DNA of 33,039 bases from UMGS172 sp045648145 (GTDB taxonomy: Bacteria > Bacillota > Clostridia > Oscillospirales > Acutalibacteraceae): contig JAZRNK010000032.1 of the NCBI GenBank assembly GCA_045648145.1, positions 1-33,039 on the forward strand, in the 5' to 3' direction. Under the pieces are notes generated by a model. That model searched no databases and had not been told where the DNA came from. It was given only the letters and a program-made list of their open reading frames with translations. A program made the position numbers and the translations under genes. Shown here one piece after another: positions 7,141 to 15,250 of this stretch; position 1 is the first letter of the stretch, and each line of letters begins with the position of its first letter.

Positions 7141-8370
7141 ATGATTACACAAATCAAAGGCTATGAGTTACTTGATTCTCGCGGCAATCCCACTGTTGCG
7201 GCAGAGGTGACCCTGCAAAACGGGTGCAGAGCTATTGCTATTGCGCCGTCAGGCGCGTCTACGGGCAAGTTTGAGGCACACGAGCTGCGTGATGGCGGCG
7301 ACCGATATAGCGGCAAGGGTGTAAGCAAAGCGGTAGATAATATCAATAAGATAATCGCTCCTGCCGTTTGTTCTCTGGGCACGTTAAATCAAAAAGCTAT
7401 TGATAAAGAGATGTTGCGTCTTGACGGAACCGAAAACAAGAGTAAATTAGGTGCTAACGCAGTTCTTGCCGTATCGCTTGCGGTCGCAAGGGCGGCGGCA
7501 AGGTATTACAGAGTGCCGCTTTATCGGTATTTGGGCGGTATAAGCTCACTGAAAATGCCGACGCCTATGATGAACATTTTGAATGGCGGCGCACACGCAA
7601 CAAACAGTGTTGACATACAGGAGTTTATGGTTGTGCCTTGTATAGAGGGTAGCTTTTCCGAAAAATTGAGAGCAGGGGTTGAGATTTACCATTCTTTAAA
7701 GGCGGTTTTAAAGGCGTCGGGTAAATCAACAGGCGTTGGTGACGAGGGTGGTTTTGCACCCGATTTTAATGATGAGCGAGAGGTAATTGAATGTATTATA
7801 AAGGCTATAGAAAAAGCGGGATATTCGACTAATAACATTAAAATTGCCTTAGACGTAGCGTCGAGCGAATGGTATACTAACGGGCAGTATTGTTTGCCGA
7901 AAGCAAAAGAAACTCTAACCTCACAGTCACTTACCGACCGAATTGCCGAGCTTATAAAAAATTATCCTATAATTTCGGTTGAGGACGGACTCTCTGAGGT
8001 TGATTACTCGGGCTGGAAGAGCATGACCGACCGATTGGGCAAAGACGTTATGTTGGTTGGTGACGATTTGTTTGTAACAAATCCGCAAAGACTGCAAGGT
8101 GGAATTGAGCAGGGTATTGCTAATTCAATACTTGTAAAGCTTAATCAGATTGGTACCTTGACCGAAACCTTAAAGGTTATAGCAATGGCAAAGAATTCAG
8201 GCTATACACCTATTATTTCGCACCGTTCGGGCGAAACAGAGGACACCTTTATTGCTGATTTATCGGTAGCGGTCGGTGCAGATTATATAAAAACAGGAGC
8301 ACCCTGCAGAACCGACAGAACGGCAAAATACAACCGACTTTTAAAGATTGAAAATGAGTTGTTTGGATAA
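7141..8370 (+). CDS. eno: Enolase
   Basis: A 409-residue phosphopyruvate hydratase converting 2-phosphoglycerate to PEP in glycolysis. All expected active-site segments are present: APSGASTGKFEAHELRDG, VDIQEFM (metal-site region Glu), GDEGGFAPDF (catalytic Glu), ALDVAS and SVEDGL and GDDLFVTN (the three Mg2+ ligands), VKLNQIGT (catalytic Lys), SHRSGETED (the signature) and YIKTGAPCRTDR. It is about 20 residues shorter than usual bacterial enolases, mainly through loss of the C-terminal tail. ATG 7141 has AAAGGA eight bases upstream. It is monocistronic, with its own hairpin terminator directly after the stop. The complete active site argues for a working enzyme. Confidence 0.96.
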   Translation: MITQIKGYELLDSRGNPTVAAEVTLQNGCRAIAIAPSGASTGKFEAHELRDGGDRYSGKGVSKAVDNINKIIAPAVCSLGTLNQKAIDKEMLRLDGTENKSKLGANAVLAVSLAVARAAARYYRVPLYRYLGGISSLKMPTPMMNILNGGAHATNSVDIQEFMVVPCIEGSFSEKLRAGVEIYHSLKAVLKASGKSTGVGDEGGFAPDFNDEREVIECIIKAIEKAGYSTNNIKIALDVASSEWYTNGQYCLPKAKETLTSQSLTDRIAELIKNYPIISVEDGLSEVDYSGWKSMTDRLGKDVMLVGDDLFVTNPQRLQGGIEQGIANSILVKLNQIGTLTETLKVIAMAKNSGYTPIISHRSGETEDTFIADLSVAVGADYIKTGAPCRTDRTAKYNRLLKIENELFG

Positions 8371-8373
8371 AAA

Positions 8374-8406
8374 AATCCCCTCGAGATTTTTCTCAAGGGG
8401 ATTTTT
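8374..8406. terminator. Bidirectional rho-independent terminator
   Basis: Inverted repeat 8374-8385 with 8392-8403 (AATCCCCT core, one mismatch in 12), loop of six, with a T-run on the right and an A-run on the left. It separates the convergent eno and ABC-ATPase genes. Confidence 0.88.
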
Positions 8407-8409
8407 AAA

Positions 8410-8976
8410 TTATAACTGTATTTTCTTTGCGTTTAAAAGCTCGATATCCTCGTCGACGTGAGAGACCATTAAAATGGATTTTTTCTTGTCTAAAAACTCA
8501 CGCTTTAGCATTTTTGCCACTATTCGTTTATTGTCGGCATCGATACCGTTAAAGGCTTCGTCGAGTAGCAGTAAATCACCGCCAAAGGCGACGGCCTTCA
8601 CTATTGCGACACGGCGCTTCATACCGCCACTAAGCTCGGAAATTGCCTTAGTCTTAGCATCACCGAGACCTATTTCATCAAGCAACTCAAATGCTTTTTC
8701 GTGTGCGTTTTTTTCAAGCGACAATGTCAAGTTATGTGAAACATTAAACCACTCTAAAAGTCGGTCCTCTTGAAAAACACATGAGATTTTTTTAGGGGCC
8801 AAAATGCTGCCTTTTTGGGCCTTTTCTAAGTTTAAAATCAGTCGCAAAAGTGTGGTTTTGCCACAGCCTGACGGGCCTACAAGGCAGACACATTCACCCG
8901 CATTTAGTTCGAGGCTAAAATCTTTTAATATCTCCTTTTCGCTGTATGAAAACGATAAATTGTTAATTTTCAGCAT
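8410..8976 (-). CDS. ABC transporter ATP-binding protein (SsuB/TauB-like)
   Basis: A 188-residue ABC ATPase energising the importer encoded with it. Visible are Walker A GPSGCGKTT, Q-loop CVFQEDRLLEW, signature LSGGMKRR, Walker B LLLLDEAF and the switch histidine in MVSHVDED. The sequence is closest in layout to nitrate/sulfonate/taurine-type ATPases. It is clearly shorter than the usual 240-260 residues because it stops soon after the H-loop, with no C-terminal extension. ATG 8976 was chosen for the AAAGGA eight bases upstream and the conserved MLKINNLSFSY beginning; an in-frame longer start would overlap the permease further. It overlaps the permease gene by 14 bases, so translation is likely coupled. 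Confidence 0.9.
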   Translation of the reverse strand: MLKINNLSFSYSEKEILKDFSLELNAGECVCLVGPSGCGKTTLLRLILNLEKAQKGSILAPKKISCVFQEDRLLEWFNVSHNLTLSLEKNAHEKAFELLDEIGLGDAKTKAISELSGGMKRRVAIVKAVAFGGDLLLLDEAFNGIDADNKRIVAKMLKREFLDKKKSILMVSHVDEDIELLNAKKIQL

Positions 8977-9745
8977 TTTTACCGTCCTTTCCGGCAAAAT
9001 ACCTGTTAACTAAATATTTCAAAAGCGTTTCAAACACAAGGCTTAAAACGACAACTGTTAGAGTCAGTGCATAAACCTCGTCATAGTCGAGGTTACCTTT
9101 GGCTTTGTATACGTGAAAACCAAGTGAAACGTTGGGAGTACACAAAACCTCGGCGGCAACTCCCGATTTCCACGCAAAACCTAATGCACCTACGCAAGCA
9201 GTAATAAGCTCACGTGTTATAGAGGGTATTTTTACAGCAAAAAGTGTTTTGATTTTGCTGTAATTAAATACTTTTGCCATTTCTAAAAGACGTTTATCGG
9301 TGGCTCTAATTCCGTCGTGTGTTGTTTGCCATACCATTGGTACAACCATAAGAAAAGAAATGAATATAGGCAAATTATCAACGTTTATAAACAGGTAAGC
9401 AAGTATTATAAACGACACAACGGGAACAGCGCGCATCATTTTAAGAACAGGTGATAGACAATAATTTGCAAGTTTAATGGTACCCGTTAAAACACCGATT
9501 AAAAAGCCCGAAGCAATACCCAACAAAAAGCCTGCAAAAATGCGCAAAACGGTAGAAGCGGTAGCCAACCAGTAATCGTGGGTTGTTACTATTTCGCCCC
9601 ATTTTTTAAATACGGCCAAGGGTGGCGGTAAAAACAACTGCAAATTTTCACCTATTAGCATACTTGCGGCTTGCCAGACCAAAAGCCAAAAGCAAGCTAC
9701 AAGTATGAGCCGTAGGGTAAGTTTTAAAAACTTATTTTGCGCCAT
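8963..9745 (-). CDS. ABC transporter permease (SsuC/TauC-like)
   Basis: A 260-residue inner-membrane permease of the binding-protein-dependent type with about six transmembrane helices. The segment ACVGALGFAWKSGVAAEVL is the EAA-loop region that docks the ATPase. It forms the channel of the importer with the lipoprotein encoded upstream and the ATPase downstream. I chose ATG 9745 (MAQNKFLKL...), which overlaps the last 14 bases of the lipoprotein gene; an AGGA lies about 11 bases upstream. The frame is open further upstream but gives no family-like residues. Substrate class is probably a small anion or organic compound such as a sulfonate, nitrate or thiamine-precursor-like molecule; the sequence does not decide. 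Confidence 0.9.
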   Translation of the reverse strand: MAQNKFLKLTLRLILVACFWLLVWQAASMLIGENLQLFLPPPLAVFKKWGEIVTTHDYWLATASTVLRIFAGFLLGIASGFLIGVLTGTIKLANYCLSPVLKMMRAVPVVSFIILAYLFINVDNLPIFISFLMVVPMVWQTTHDGIRATDKRLLEMAKVFNYSKIKTLFAVKIPSITRELITACVGALGFAWKSGVAAEVLCTPNVSLGFHVYKAKGNLDYDEVYALTLTVVVLSLVFETLLKYLVNRYFAGKDGKNAEN

Positions 9746-10751
9746 AATAGAAGTCGTCCTGAGGTAGAGCACCTATCGATTCGGCGTTGGCGTTGTAAAG
9801 CACCTCAAAATAACCGCTGATAGCAGTTTTCATTTCATTGCCTGTTACAAAGGTAAGATTGCAGTTAGGGATAGCTGCTTTAGCAATGGGGGCTTTAGGT
9901 ATAATGGCAAATTTTTCGCAAAGTGCGGCGGCGCCGTCAATGTTTTCGAGAGCGTAGTCGATAGAAGCCTTATATTCCTCGAGGAATTTAGCAACCTGCT
10001 CGGGATGCTCGTTTACAAATAATTTCTTTGCAATAACACAGCCCATCATAAGCTTGCTGTCGGCAACCTTTTCCCACTCTGTGTTCATACTTAAAACTCT
10101 TTTAAGAGTGTCTTTTTTGGTTAAAACAGTGGTAGCAGCCGGTTCCGGAACCATAGCAACCTTAGCGTTACCGCTAACAAGGGCTGCAACCATCTCGTCG
10201 TTATCCTTTACAAACTGAATGGTAACGTCGGTGTCGGGGTTTATGCCGTTCTTTTCTAAAACGTAACGCAAGATATATTCGGGGTTAGAGCCTTGACCTG
10301 TTGAATAAATAGTTTTACCCTTTAAATCGGCAACCGATTTAATGGTATCACCGTTTTCGATAATCGAAAGAACACCCAAGGTATTTACAGCCAACATTGT
10401 TATTTCTGAGTTGGGCTTTGAGGCCAATTTTGCCGCAAGGTTGGTGGGAACTGAGGCAATATTAATCTCGCCCTTCATAAACTTTCCGCTAATTTCGTCG
10501 GGGGCAGAGGCTACTGTAAAGGTATAGTTATTTGCTGTTTGCTTGTTGGCTTGTTTTTCCATAAGCTGCGACATACCTACACCTGTAGGTCCCTTAAGAC
10601 AGGCAACCGTCATATCCATACCGACGTAAGCAGTAGACGAGTTGTTGGGTGTTGAGTTTGTGTTGTCATCCTCATTGCTACTACATGCGGCAAAGCCGAG
10701 CACTATTGCTAAGCACAGGACGAGTGATAAAAGTTTTTTGAAGTTTTTCAT
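9732..10751 (-). CDS. ABC transporter substrate-binding lipoprotein (SsuA/NMT1-like)
   Basis: A 339-residue binding protein with a lipoprotein signal: a KKLL n-region, a hydrophobic core and GFAAC with the lipidated Cys at 23. It then has a short Ser/Asn-rich linker (SSNEDDNTNSTPNN). The mature part has the NMT1/SsuA periplasmic-binding layout: VACLKGPTGVGMSQLME in the first lobe, IASVPTNLAAKL, SVADLKGKTIYSTGQGSNPEYILRYVLEKNG, and VSGNAKVAMVPEPAATTV. It captures substrate outside the cell for the permease/ATPase pair. The ATG overlaps the regulator stop (ATGA), and GGAGG at 10759-10763 is seven bases upstream. The GPTG segment is seen in a clostridial subgroup whose ligand I cannot name. Confidence 0.9.
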   Translation of the reverse strand: MKNFKKLLSLVLCLAIVLGFAACSSNEDDNTNSTPNNSSTAYVGMDMTVACLKGPTGVGMSQLMEKQANKQTANNYTFTVASAPDEISGKFMKGEINIASVPTNLAAKLASKPNSEITMLAVNTLGVLSIIENGDTIKSVADLKGKTIYSTGQGSNPEYILRYVLEKNGINPDTDVTIQFVKDNDEMVAALVSGNAKVAMVPEPAATTVLTKKDTLKRVLSMNTEWEKVADSKLMMGCVIAKKLFVNEHPEQVAKFLEEYKASIDYALENIDGAAALCEKFAIIPKAPIAKAAIPNCNLTFVTGNEMKTAISGYFEVLYNANAESIGALPQDDFYYGAK

Positions 10752-11371
10752 AACAATTCCTCCGTTTTTCTTAAAACAACAAAGTTGTTTCTATTGCGTT
10801 TTATAAGATTTTGTCCTTCCAGAACATCAAGGCTTCTATAAAGACTTGTGCGGCCAATTTTTAACCGTCTTGCAAGCTCAGCCATACCGAAATCTAACTT
10901 TATGTTGCCGTTTTCGTCCGCCAAGGCAGATAAAAACTCGTACAGCTTATGCTCAACGTTGTCGGCACTAAAGGTGTCAATGCGAAGGTTAAGGTACCGT
11001 ATTCGGTCAGACAAAAATGAAATGTAATTGAACCCTATTTGAGGTATTTTGCTTATAAGCTCTTTAAGCACGTCCTCACAGATGTAGTTGACCTCGCAGT
11101 CGGTTGTGGCGGTAATACTGCTGAGACCGTCCTGCCATTCGCCGAACATTGAAGCGACACCGAAAACGTCGCCCGCTTTCATATTTCGAATAGTGACCGA
11201 GCCACCCTTCGCACTGTTGCGGTGCACCGTTGCCTGACCTGAAATAATAACACCGATACAGCCGGATTTATAAATTTCCTCGCCGCGTTTTATTTTAACG
11301 GGCTTACATAAGGTGTTGGCCACAAGGTCATGTTGCTCTTGGCTCAAACCGTTAAAAAGGAAACAATTCAT
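10748..11371 (-). CDS. Crp/Fnr-family transcriptional regulator
   Basis: A 207-residue regulator with an N-terminal cyclic-nucleotide-binding-like beta barrel (GEEIYKSGCIGVIISGQATVHR, then MKAGDVFGVASMFG), a dimerisation helix and a C-terminal winged helix (MAELARRLKIGRTSLYRSLDVLEGQNLIKR). Two Cys lie in the first part (MNC and TLC), but I see no FNR-type four-Cys cluster. ATG 11371 is chosen because AGAGGTG ends five bases upstream; a longer frame to 11452 would run through the promoter and inverted repeat. It is the first gene of the importer operon and overlaps the lipoprotein gene by four bases. The inverted repeat over its start point suggests autoregulation. The inducing signal is unknown. 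Confidence 0.9.
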   Translation of the reverse strand: MNCFLFNGLSQEQHDLVANTLCKPVKIKRGEEIYKSGCIGVIISGQATVHRNSAKGGSVTIRNMKAGDVFGVASMFGEWQDGLSSITATTDCEVNYICEDVLKELISKIPQIGFNYISFLSDRIRYLNLRIDTFSADNVEHKLYEFLSALADENGNIKLDFGMAELARRLKIGRTSLYRSLDVLEGQNLIKRNRNNFVVLRKTEELL

Positions 11372-11384
11372 ACATTCACCTCTT

Positions 11385-11412
11385 AAAAAGTGTACCATTT
11401 GGAACACCTTTT
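11385..11412. promoter_or_regulatory. Inverted repeat over the start point, candidate operator
   Basis: Arms AAAAAGTGTACC (11385-11396) and GGAACACCTTTT (11401-11412) match in 10 of 12 positions around a 4-base spacer. It begins five bases after the -10 box of the regulator promoter and covers the predicted transcription start, a position suited to repression. The GTGT...ACAC symmetry is compatible with Crp/Fnr-family binding. Confidence 0.6.
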
Positions 11413-11417
11413 TACAG

Positions 11418-11446
11418 ATTATACATGATAAAACTGTAAAAATCAA
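11418..11446 (-). promoter_or_regulatory. Promoter of the Crp/importer operon
   Basis: Minus-strand TTGATT (11441-11446), 17 bases, then a perfect TATAAT (11418-11423). Predicted start is near 11411, giving a leader of about 40 bases before ATG 11371. Confidence 0.7.
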
Positions 11447-11503
11447 TAGCATAATAGCCTAAATTATAATAATTTTATATTAAATATTAGTACGCTCTAA
11501 TCG

Positions 11504-11532
11504 TTGACAAACAGCGTATGTAGAGTTATAAT
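11504..11532 (+). promoter_or_regulatory. Consensus sigma-A promoter of the alaS operon
   Basis: TTGACA (11504-11509), 17 bases, TATAAT (11527-11532): a perfect match at both boxes and optimal spacing. The start should fall near 11539, leaving a leader of about 54 bases. The leader holds small competing hairpins (CGCAAC with GTTGCG) but is too short for a T-box. Confidence 0.88.
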
Positions 11533-11592
11533 ATTAAATTGGATTTTGATGTTGTCGCAACAGTCGTTGCGTTAAGAACAGGAGTTTTCAGT

Positions 11593-14214
11593 ATGGAATG
11601 GATGTCATTAAATGATTTGAGAGAAAAATATCTTTCATTTTTTGAAAGCAAAGGCCACTTGCGTTTAGGCAGCTTTTCTTTGGTGCCTAATAATGACAAG
11701 TCTTTGCTTTTGATAAATTCGGGTATGGCACCGATGAAAAAATATTTTACGGGAGAGATTACCCCGCCTCATACAAGGGTTACCACCTGTCAGAAGTGTA
11801 TCCGTACACCCGACCTTGAGAGAGTGGGACATACTGCCCGTCACGGCACCTATTTTGAGATGTTGGGTAACTTCTCGTTTGGTGATTATTTTAAAAACGA
11901 GGCTATTGAATGGGCTTGGGAGTTTTTGACCAAGGTGCTTGAAATCCCCGAGGAAAAGCTTTGGCCCTCAATTTATGAGAACGACGACGAGGCACATGAT
12001 ATTTGGGCAAAGAAAATCGGTGTGCCTGAGTGCCGCATTGTAAGACTCGGTAAGGCCGACAATTTCTGGGAGCACGGTTCAGGTCCTTGCGGCCCTTGTT
12101 CCGAGATTTATTTCGACCGAGGAGAGAAATACGGTTGTGGTTCACCCGATTGTAAGCCGGGTTGTGACTGCGATAGATATATGGAAATCTGGAATAATGT
12201 TTTCTCGCAGTTTAATAACGACGGCAACGGTAATTATACCGAGCTTATTCAGAAGAATATTGATACCGGTATGGGCCTTGAGCGTCTGGCCTGTGTTATG
12301 CAGGACGTAGACAATATGTTTGAGGTCGATACCATTAAAAACATAATTGCTAAGGTTTGCGCTATTTCGGGCAAAACCTACGGTCAGGATAACGCTGTGG
12401 ACATTTCTATCCGTGCCGTTACCGACCATTCACGCGCTTCAGCCTTTATGATAAGTGACGGTATTATGCCGTCTAACGAGGGTAGAGGCTACGTTTTACG
12501 CCGTCTTATCCGTCGTGCCGCAAGACACGGTAGGTTGCTTGGCATTAACCGTCCGTTTCTTGTTGAGATGTGCGATGCCGTTATAGCCGAAAATAAGGGT
12601 GCGTATCCCGAATTAAAGGAAAAGGAAGATTTTATAAAGAAGGTACTTTCTACCGAGGAAGCCGCCTTCTCCAAAACTATTGACCAAGGTCTTGCAATTA
12701 TTAATTCTCTTACCGTTAACGACGGTGTTGTTTCGGGTGAGGATGCTTTCCGTCTTTATGATACCTATGGCTTCCCGTTTGACCTTACAAAAGATATTCT
12801 GTCTGAAAAGAATATGTCGGTTGATGAGGAAACCTTTAACCGTCTTATGCAGGAGCAAAGACAAAAGGCAAGAGAGGGCAGAAAGGCTGCCGATGCTGAG
12901 TCGTGGAAGAGCGACGGTGTTTCGCTTGACGGTATTGATGAAACCGTATTCACGGGTTACAGCGAGGAAAGCTCAAAGGCTAACGCAGTTTGCTTTGTTG
13001 TAGACGGTGAGCGTACCGAGGTGATTACCGAGGGACAAAAGGGTATTGTTGTATTAAATAAAACCGCTTTTTATGCCGAAAGCGGCGGTCAGGTTGGCGA
13101 TACCGGTGTAATCGAGAATGAAAACGGTTGCTTTGTTGTTGAAAATACTACCAAAAACGGTGGAGTTTTCATGCACTTTGGTGTTATGAAAAATGGTTTG
13201 TTGAGTGTTGGTGACGAGGTTTCGGCTAATATCGACAGCGAAAGAAGAATGGCAATTCGCCGTAACCACACCGCAGCGCATCTTTTGCAGGCGGCATTGA
13301 GAAGGGTTTTAGGCAACCACGTTGAGCAGGCAGGACAGCTTGTAAATGAAACGGCAGTCCGTTTTGACTTTACACATTTTTCGGCCCTTACTGCCGAAGA
13401 AATTTTAAAGGTTGAAGCCTTTGTTAATGATGCGATTTTGGACGCAACGGTTGTAGACAACCGTGAAATGCCGATAGATGAAGCCAAAAAGTTAGGCGCT
13501 ATGGCACTTTTTGGTGAAAAATACGGTGACGTTGTCCGTGTTGTAAACGTTGAGGGTAGGTCTATCGAGCTTTGCGGCGGTACTCATATTGACAATACCG
13601 CTAAGCTTGGTTTGTTTAAAATTGTTTCGGAATCGTCGGTCGCTTCGGGTGTTAGAAGAATTGAGGCTGTTACAGGTAAGGGTGTTTTAGAACTTATCGC
13701 TAAGCAGACTGCTGAAATCACTTCGGCAGCTGTAGCATTAAAGCTTAACAATACTGCCGAGCTTGCTAAAAAGTGTGAGCAGATTTCGCAGGAATTGAAG
13801 GCGCAGGAAAAGGAAATTGAGGCGCTTAATTCTAAACTTGCAGGCTTTAAGGTTGACGAATTTATTTCATCGGCCGTATCGGTCGGCAGTGTAAAACTTA
13901 TTATTGCTAAGTTAGATTCGGTTTCAAGCGATACCTTAAGAAGTATGGCTGACAAAATCCGCGATAAGATGTCAGATGCAGTAGCTGTGTTTGCCAACGT
14001 TTCGGGTGACTCGGCCACCTTTGCAGTAACCGCAGGTAAGGATGCACAAGGCTTGGGCGTTGTTTCGGGTAAGCTTGTAGCCGCAGTCGCCGCAATAGCA
14101 GGCGGTAAGGGTGGCGGCAGACCTGATTTTGCAATGGCAGGCGCTAAAGAGGTTGGCAAGGTTGATGAGGCTTTGTCAGCCGTAGAAGAACTGCTTAAAG
14201 GAATGTTAAAGTAG
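11593..14214 (+). CDS. alaS: Alanyl-tRNA synthetase
   Basis: An 873-residue class II synthetase charging tRNA-Ala. The N-terminal catalytic core begins LREKYLSFFESKGH and includes NSGMAPMKKYFTG, RTPDLERVGHTARHGTYFEMLGNFSFGDYFK, and the motif-3-like GRGYVLRRLIRRAARHGR. The editing domain carries the zinc/catalytic set: HTAAH (His 559, His 563) and CGGTH (Cys 661, His 665). The C-terminal domain ends with GGKGGGRPDFAMAGA, the usual glycine-rich C-Ala signature. ATG 11593 has AGGAG eight bases upstream; a longer in-frame TTG at 11539 would coincide with the transcription start. It is the first gene of a unit with the HIT-family and phosphoribosyltransferase genes. It is full length, with nothing missing. 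Confidence 0.97.
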   Translation: MEWMSLNDLREKYLSFFESKGHLRLGSFSLVPNNDKSLLLINSGMAPMKKYFTGEITPPHTRVTTCQKCIRTPDLERVGHTARHGTYFEMLGNFSFGDYFKNEAIEWAWEFLTKVLEIPEEKLWPSIYENDDEAHDIWAKKIGVPECRIVRLGKADNFWEHGSGPCGPCSEIYFDRGEKYGCGSPDCKPGCDCDRYMEIWNNVFSQFNNDGNGNYTELIQKNIDTGMGLERLACVMQDVDNMFEVDTIKNIIAKVCAISGKTYGQDNAVDISIRAVTDHSRASAFMISDGIMPSNEGRGYVLRRLIRRAARHGRLLGINRPFLVEMCDAVIAENKGAYPELKEKEDFIKKVLSTEEAAFSKTIDQGLAIINSLTVNDGVVSGEDAFRLYDTYGFPFDLTKDILSEKNMSVDEETFNRLMQEQRQKAREGRKAADAESWKSDGVSLDGIDETVFTGYSEESSKANAVCFVVDGERTEVITEGQKGIVVLNKTAFYAESGGQVGDTGVIENENGCFVVENTTKNGGVFMHFGVMKNGLLSVGDEVSANIDSERRMAIRRNHTAAHLLQAALRRVLGNHVEQAGQLVNETAVRFDFTHFSALTAEEILKVEAFVNDAILDATVVDNREMPIDEAKKLGAMALFGEKYGDVVRVVNVEGRSIELCGGTHIDNTAKLGLFKIVSESSVASGVRRIEAVTGKGVLELIAKQTAEITSAAVALKLNNTAELAKKCEQISQELKAQEKEIEALNSKLAGFKVDEFISSAVSVGSVKLIIAKLDSVSSDTLRSMADKIRDKMSDAVAVFANVSGDSATFAVTAGKDAQGLGVVSGKLVAAVAAIAGGKGGGRPDFAMAGAKEVGKVDEALSAVEELLKGMLK

Positions 14215-14226
14215 TCGGAGGTTTTT

Positions 14227-14565
14227 ATGGATTGTTTGTTTTGTAAAATTGTCGCAGGTGAAATACCGTCGACTAAAATTTATGAGGACGACTATGTGTA
14301 TGCCTTCGCCGACATTGAGCCTCAGGCGCCGTTTCATGCGATAATAATTCCCCGTCAGCATATTAAGTGTGTTGACGAAATAAACGTTGACAACAGTCAC
14401 CTTATTGCCAAGGTTTTTGAGGCGGCGGCTAAAATCAGCAAACAGCAAAATTTAGAAAACGGTTACCGTATAGTCAACAACTGTGGTGAGCAGGGTGGGC
14501 AGACAGTCGGACACATACATTTTCATATGTTGTCCGGTAGAATGCTTGCTTGGCCTCCGGGTTGA
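14227..14565 (+). CDS. hinT: HIT-family (HinT-like) nucleotide hydrolase
   Basis: A 112-residue histidine-triad protein, the usual length for HinT. It starts with CLFCKIVAGEIPSTKIYEDD, has AFHAII-like PFHAIIIPRQH, and ends with the triad motif HIHFHML followed by W. Such proteins hydrolyse AMP-phosphoramidates and lysyl- or aminoacyl-AMP, which fits its position 12 bases after an aminoacyl-tRNA synthetase gene. GGAGG lies in the gap, six to seven bases before ATG. It ends with a short WPPG tail. Confidence 0.94.
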   Translation: MDCLFCKIVAGEIPSTKIYEDDYVYAFADIEPQAPFHAIIIPRQHIKCVDEINVDNSHLIAKVFEAAAKISKQQNLENGYRIVNNCGEQGGQTVGHIHFHMLSGRMLAWPPG

Positions 14566-14604
14566 TTTTGAATTTATAAATATTGGGTTTGAGAGGTATT
14601 ATTT

Positions 14605-15144
14605 ATGGAAAAGGTTTATGAAATGACCATTGCCGGCAAAAAACGCCGTTTACCCATTTGCGAGGTTAATGAACATCTTGATATTGCAGGCTTTATAATC
14701 TTTGGCGATGTTGAGCTTACCATTGCTATTAGTGAAGAACTGCTTAAAAAGGTTAAGGATTTTGACGTTATTGTCACACCCGAGGCTAAAAGCATACCGA
14801 TAGCCTATGAAATGTCACGTCAGTCGGGCAAGCCGTACGTCGTTGCAAGAAAAGGCTTAAAGGCATATATGAAGGAGCCTATTTCGGTAGAGGTAACCTC
14901 TATAACAACACACAATAAGCAGCATTTATATTTGGGTCTTGATGAGGTTAATCTTTTGAAGGGAAAAAGGGTGCTTATAGTTGACGATGTTATTAGTACG
15001 GGCGAGTCGTTAGAGGCAGTAAAAACCCTTGTAAACCGCGCAGGCGGAATTGTTTCGGATAGTTGTGCAGTTCTTGCAGAGGGCGATGCTGCAAAGCGTG
15101 ACGACATTGTGTTCCTCGAGCCGTTGCCGTTGTTCTTTAAATAA
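14605..15144 (+). CDS. Apt-like purine phosphoribosyltransferase family protein
   Basis: A 179-residue type I phosphoribosyltransferase. The PRPP-binding loop VLIVDDVISTGES is near residues 124-136, preceded by the PPi-loop region (VIVTPEAKSIPIAYEMSRQSGKPYVVARKGLK), which is typical of the Apt/PurR-type group. It would transfer ribose 5-phosphate from PRPP to a purine base, most likely adenine, in salvage. The N-terminal half (KVYEMTIAGKKRRLPICEV) is longer than in classical Apt, as in a Firmicutes subgroup annotated only as phosphoribosyltransferase, so I give no symbol. GAGAGG precedes ATG 14605. It is the last gene of the alaS unit, before a hairpin terminator. Confidence 0.85.
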   Translation: MEKVYEMTIAGKKRRLPICEVNEHLDIAGFIIFGDVELTIAISEELLKKVKDFDVIVTPEAKSIPIAYEMSRQSGKPYVVARKGLKAYMKEPISVEVTSITTHNKQHLYLGLDEVNLLKGKRVLIVDDVISTGESLEAVKTLVNRAGGIVSDSCAVLAEGDAAKRDDIVFLEPLPLFFK

Positions 15145-15148
15145 TCAA

Positions 15149-15190
15149 AAACCGTTGTGAAATTTATTTGTCACAACGGTTTTATTTTTT
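15149..15190 (+). terminator. Rho-independent terminator of the alaS unit
   Basis: Twelve-bp inverted repeat AAACCGTTGTGA (15149-15160) with 15171-15182, loop of ten, followed by TTTATTTTTT. Confidence 0.9.
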
Positions 15191-15219
15191 ACAAAATACT
15201 ATAAATTTTAATAAATATC

Positions 15220-15228
15220 TGCTATAAT
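15220..15228 (+). promoter_or_regulatory. Extended -10 promoter of the LRR/repair operon
   Basis: TGCTATAAT gives an extended -10 (TGn plus TATAAT) 22 bases before the start codon of the LRR lipoprotein. No convincing -35 is seen 17 bases upstream, which is common with extended -10 promoters. Confidence 0.6.
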
Positions 15229-15250
15229 ACTTATTGTCGGGGTGATTTTT

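Noticed and set aside
11539..11592. N-terminal extension of AlaRS from an in-frame TTG
   Set aside because: It begins at the predicted transcription start, has no ribosome binding site and adds residues not seen in the family; ATG 11593 follows AGGAG.
11533..11592. T-box or other riboswitch before alaS
   Set aside because: The leader is only about 54 bases with short hairpins; no T-box sequence or terminator/antiterminator pair is present.
13584..14159. 191-codon antisense open frame inside alaS
   Set aside because: Low-complexity Ala/Ser/Thr translation of the strand opposite conserved AlaRS sequence; no start signals.
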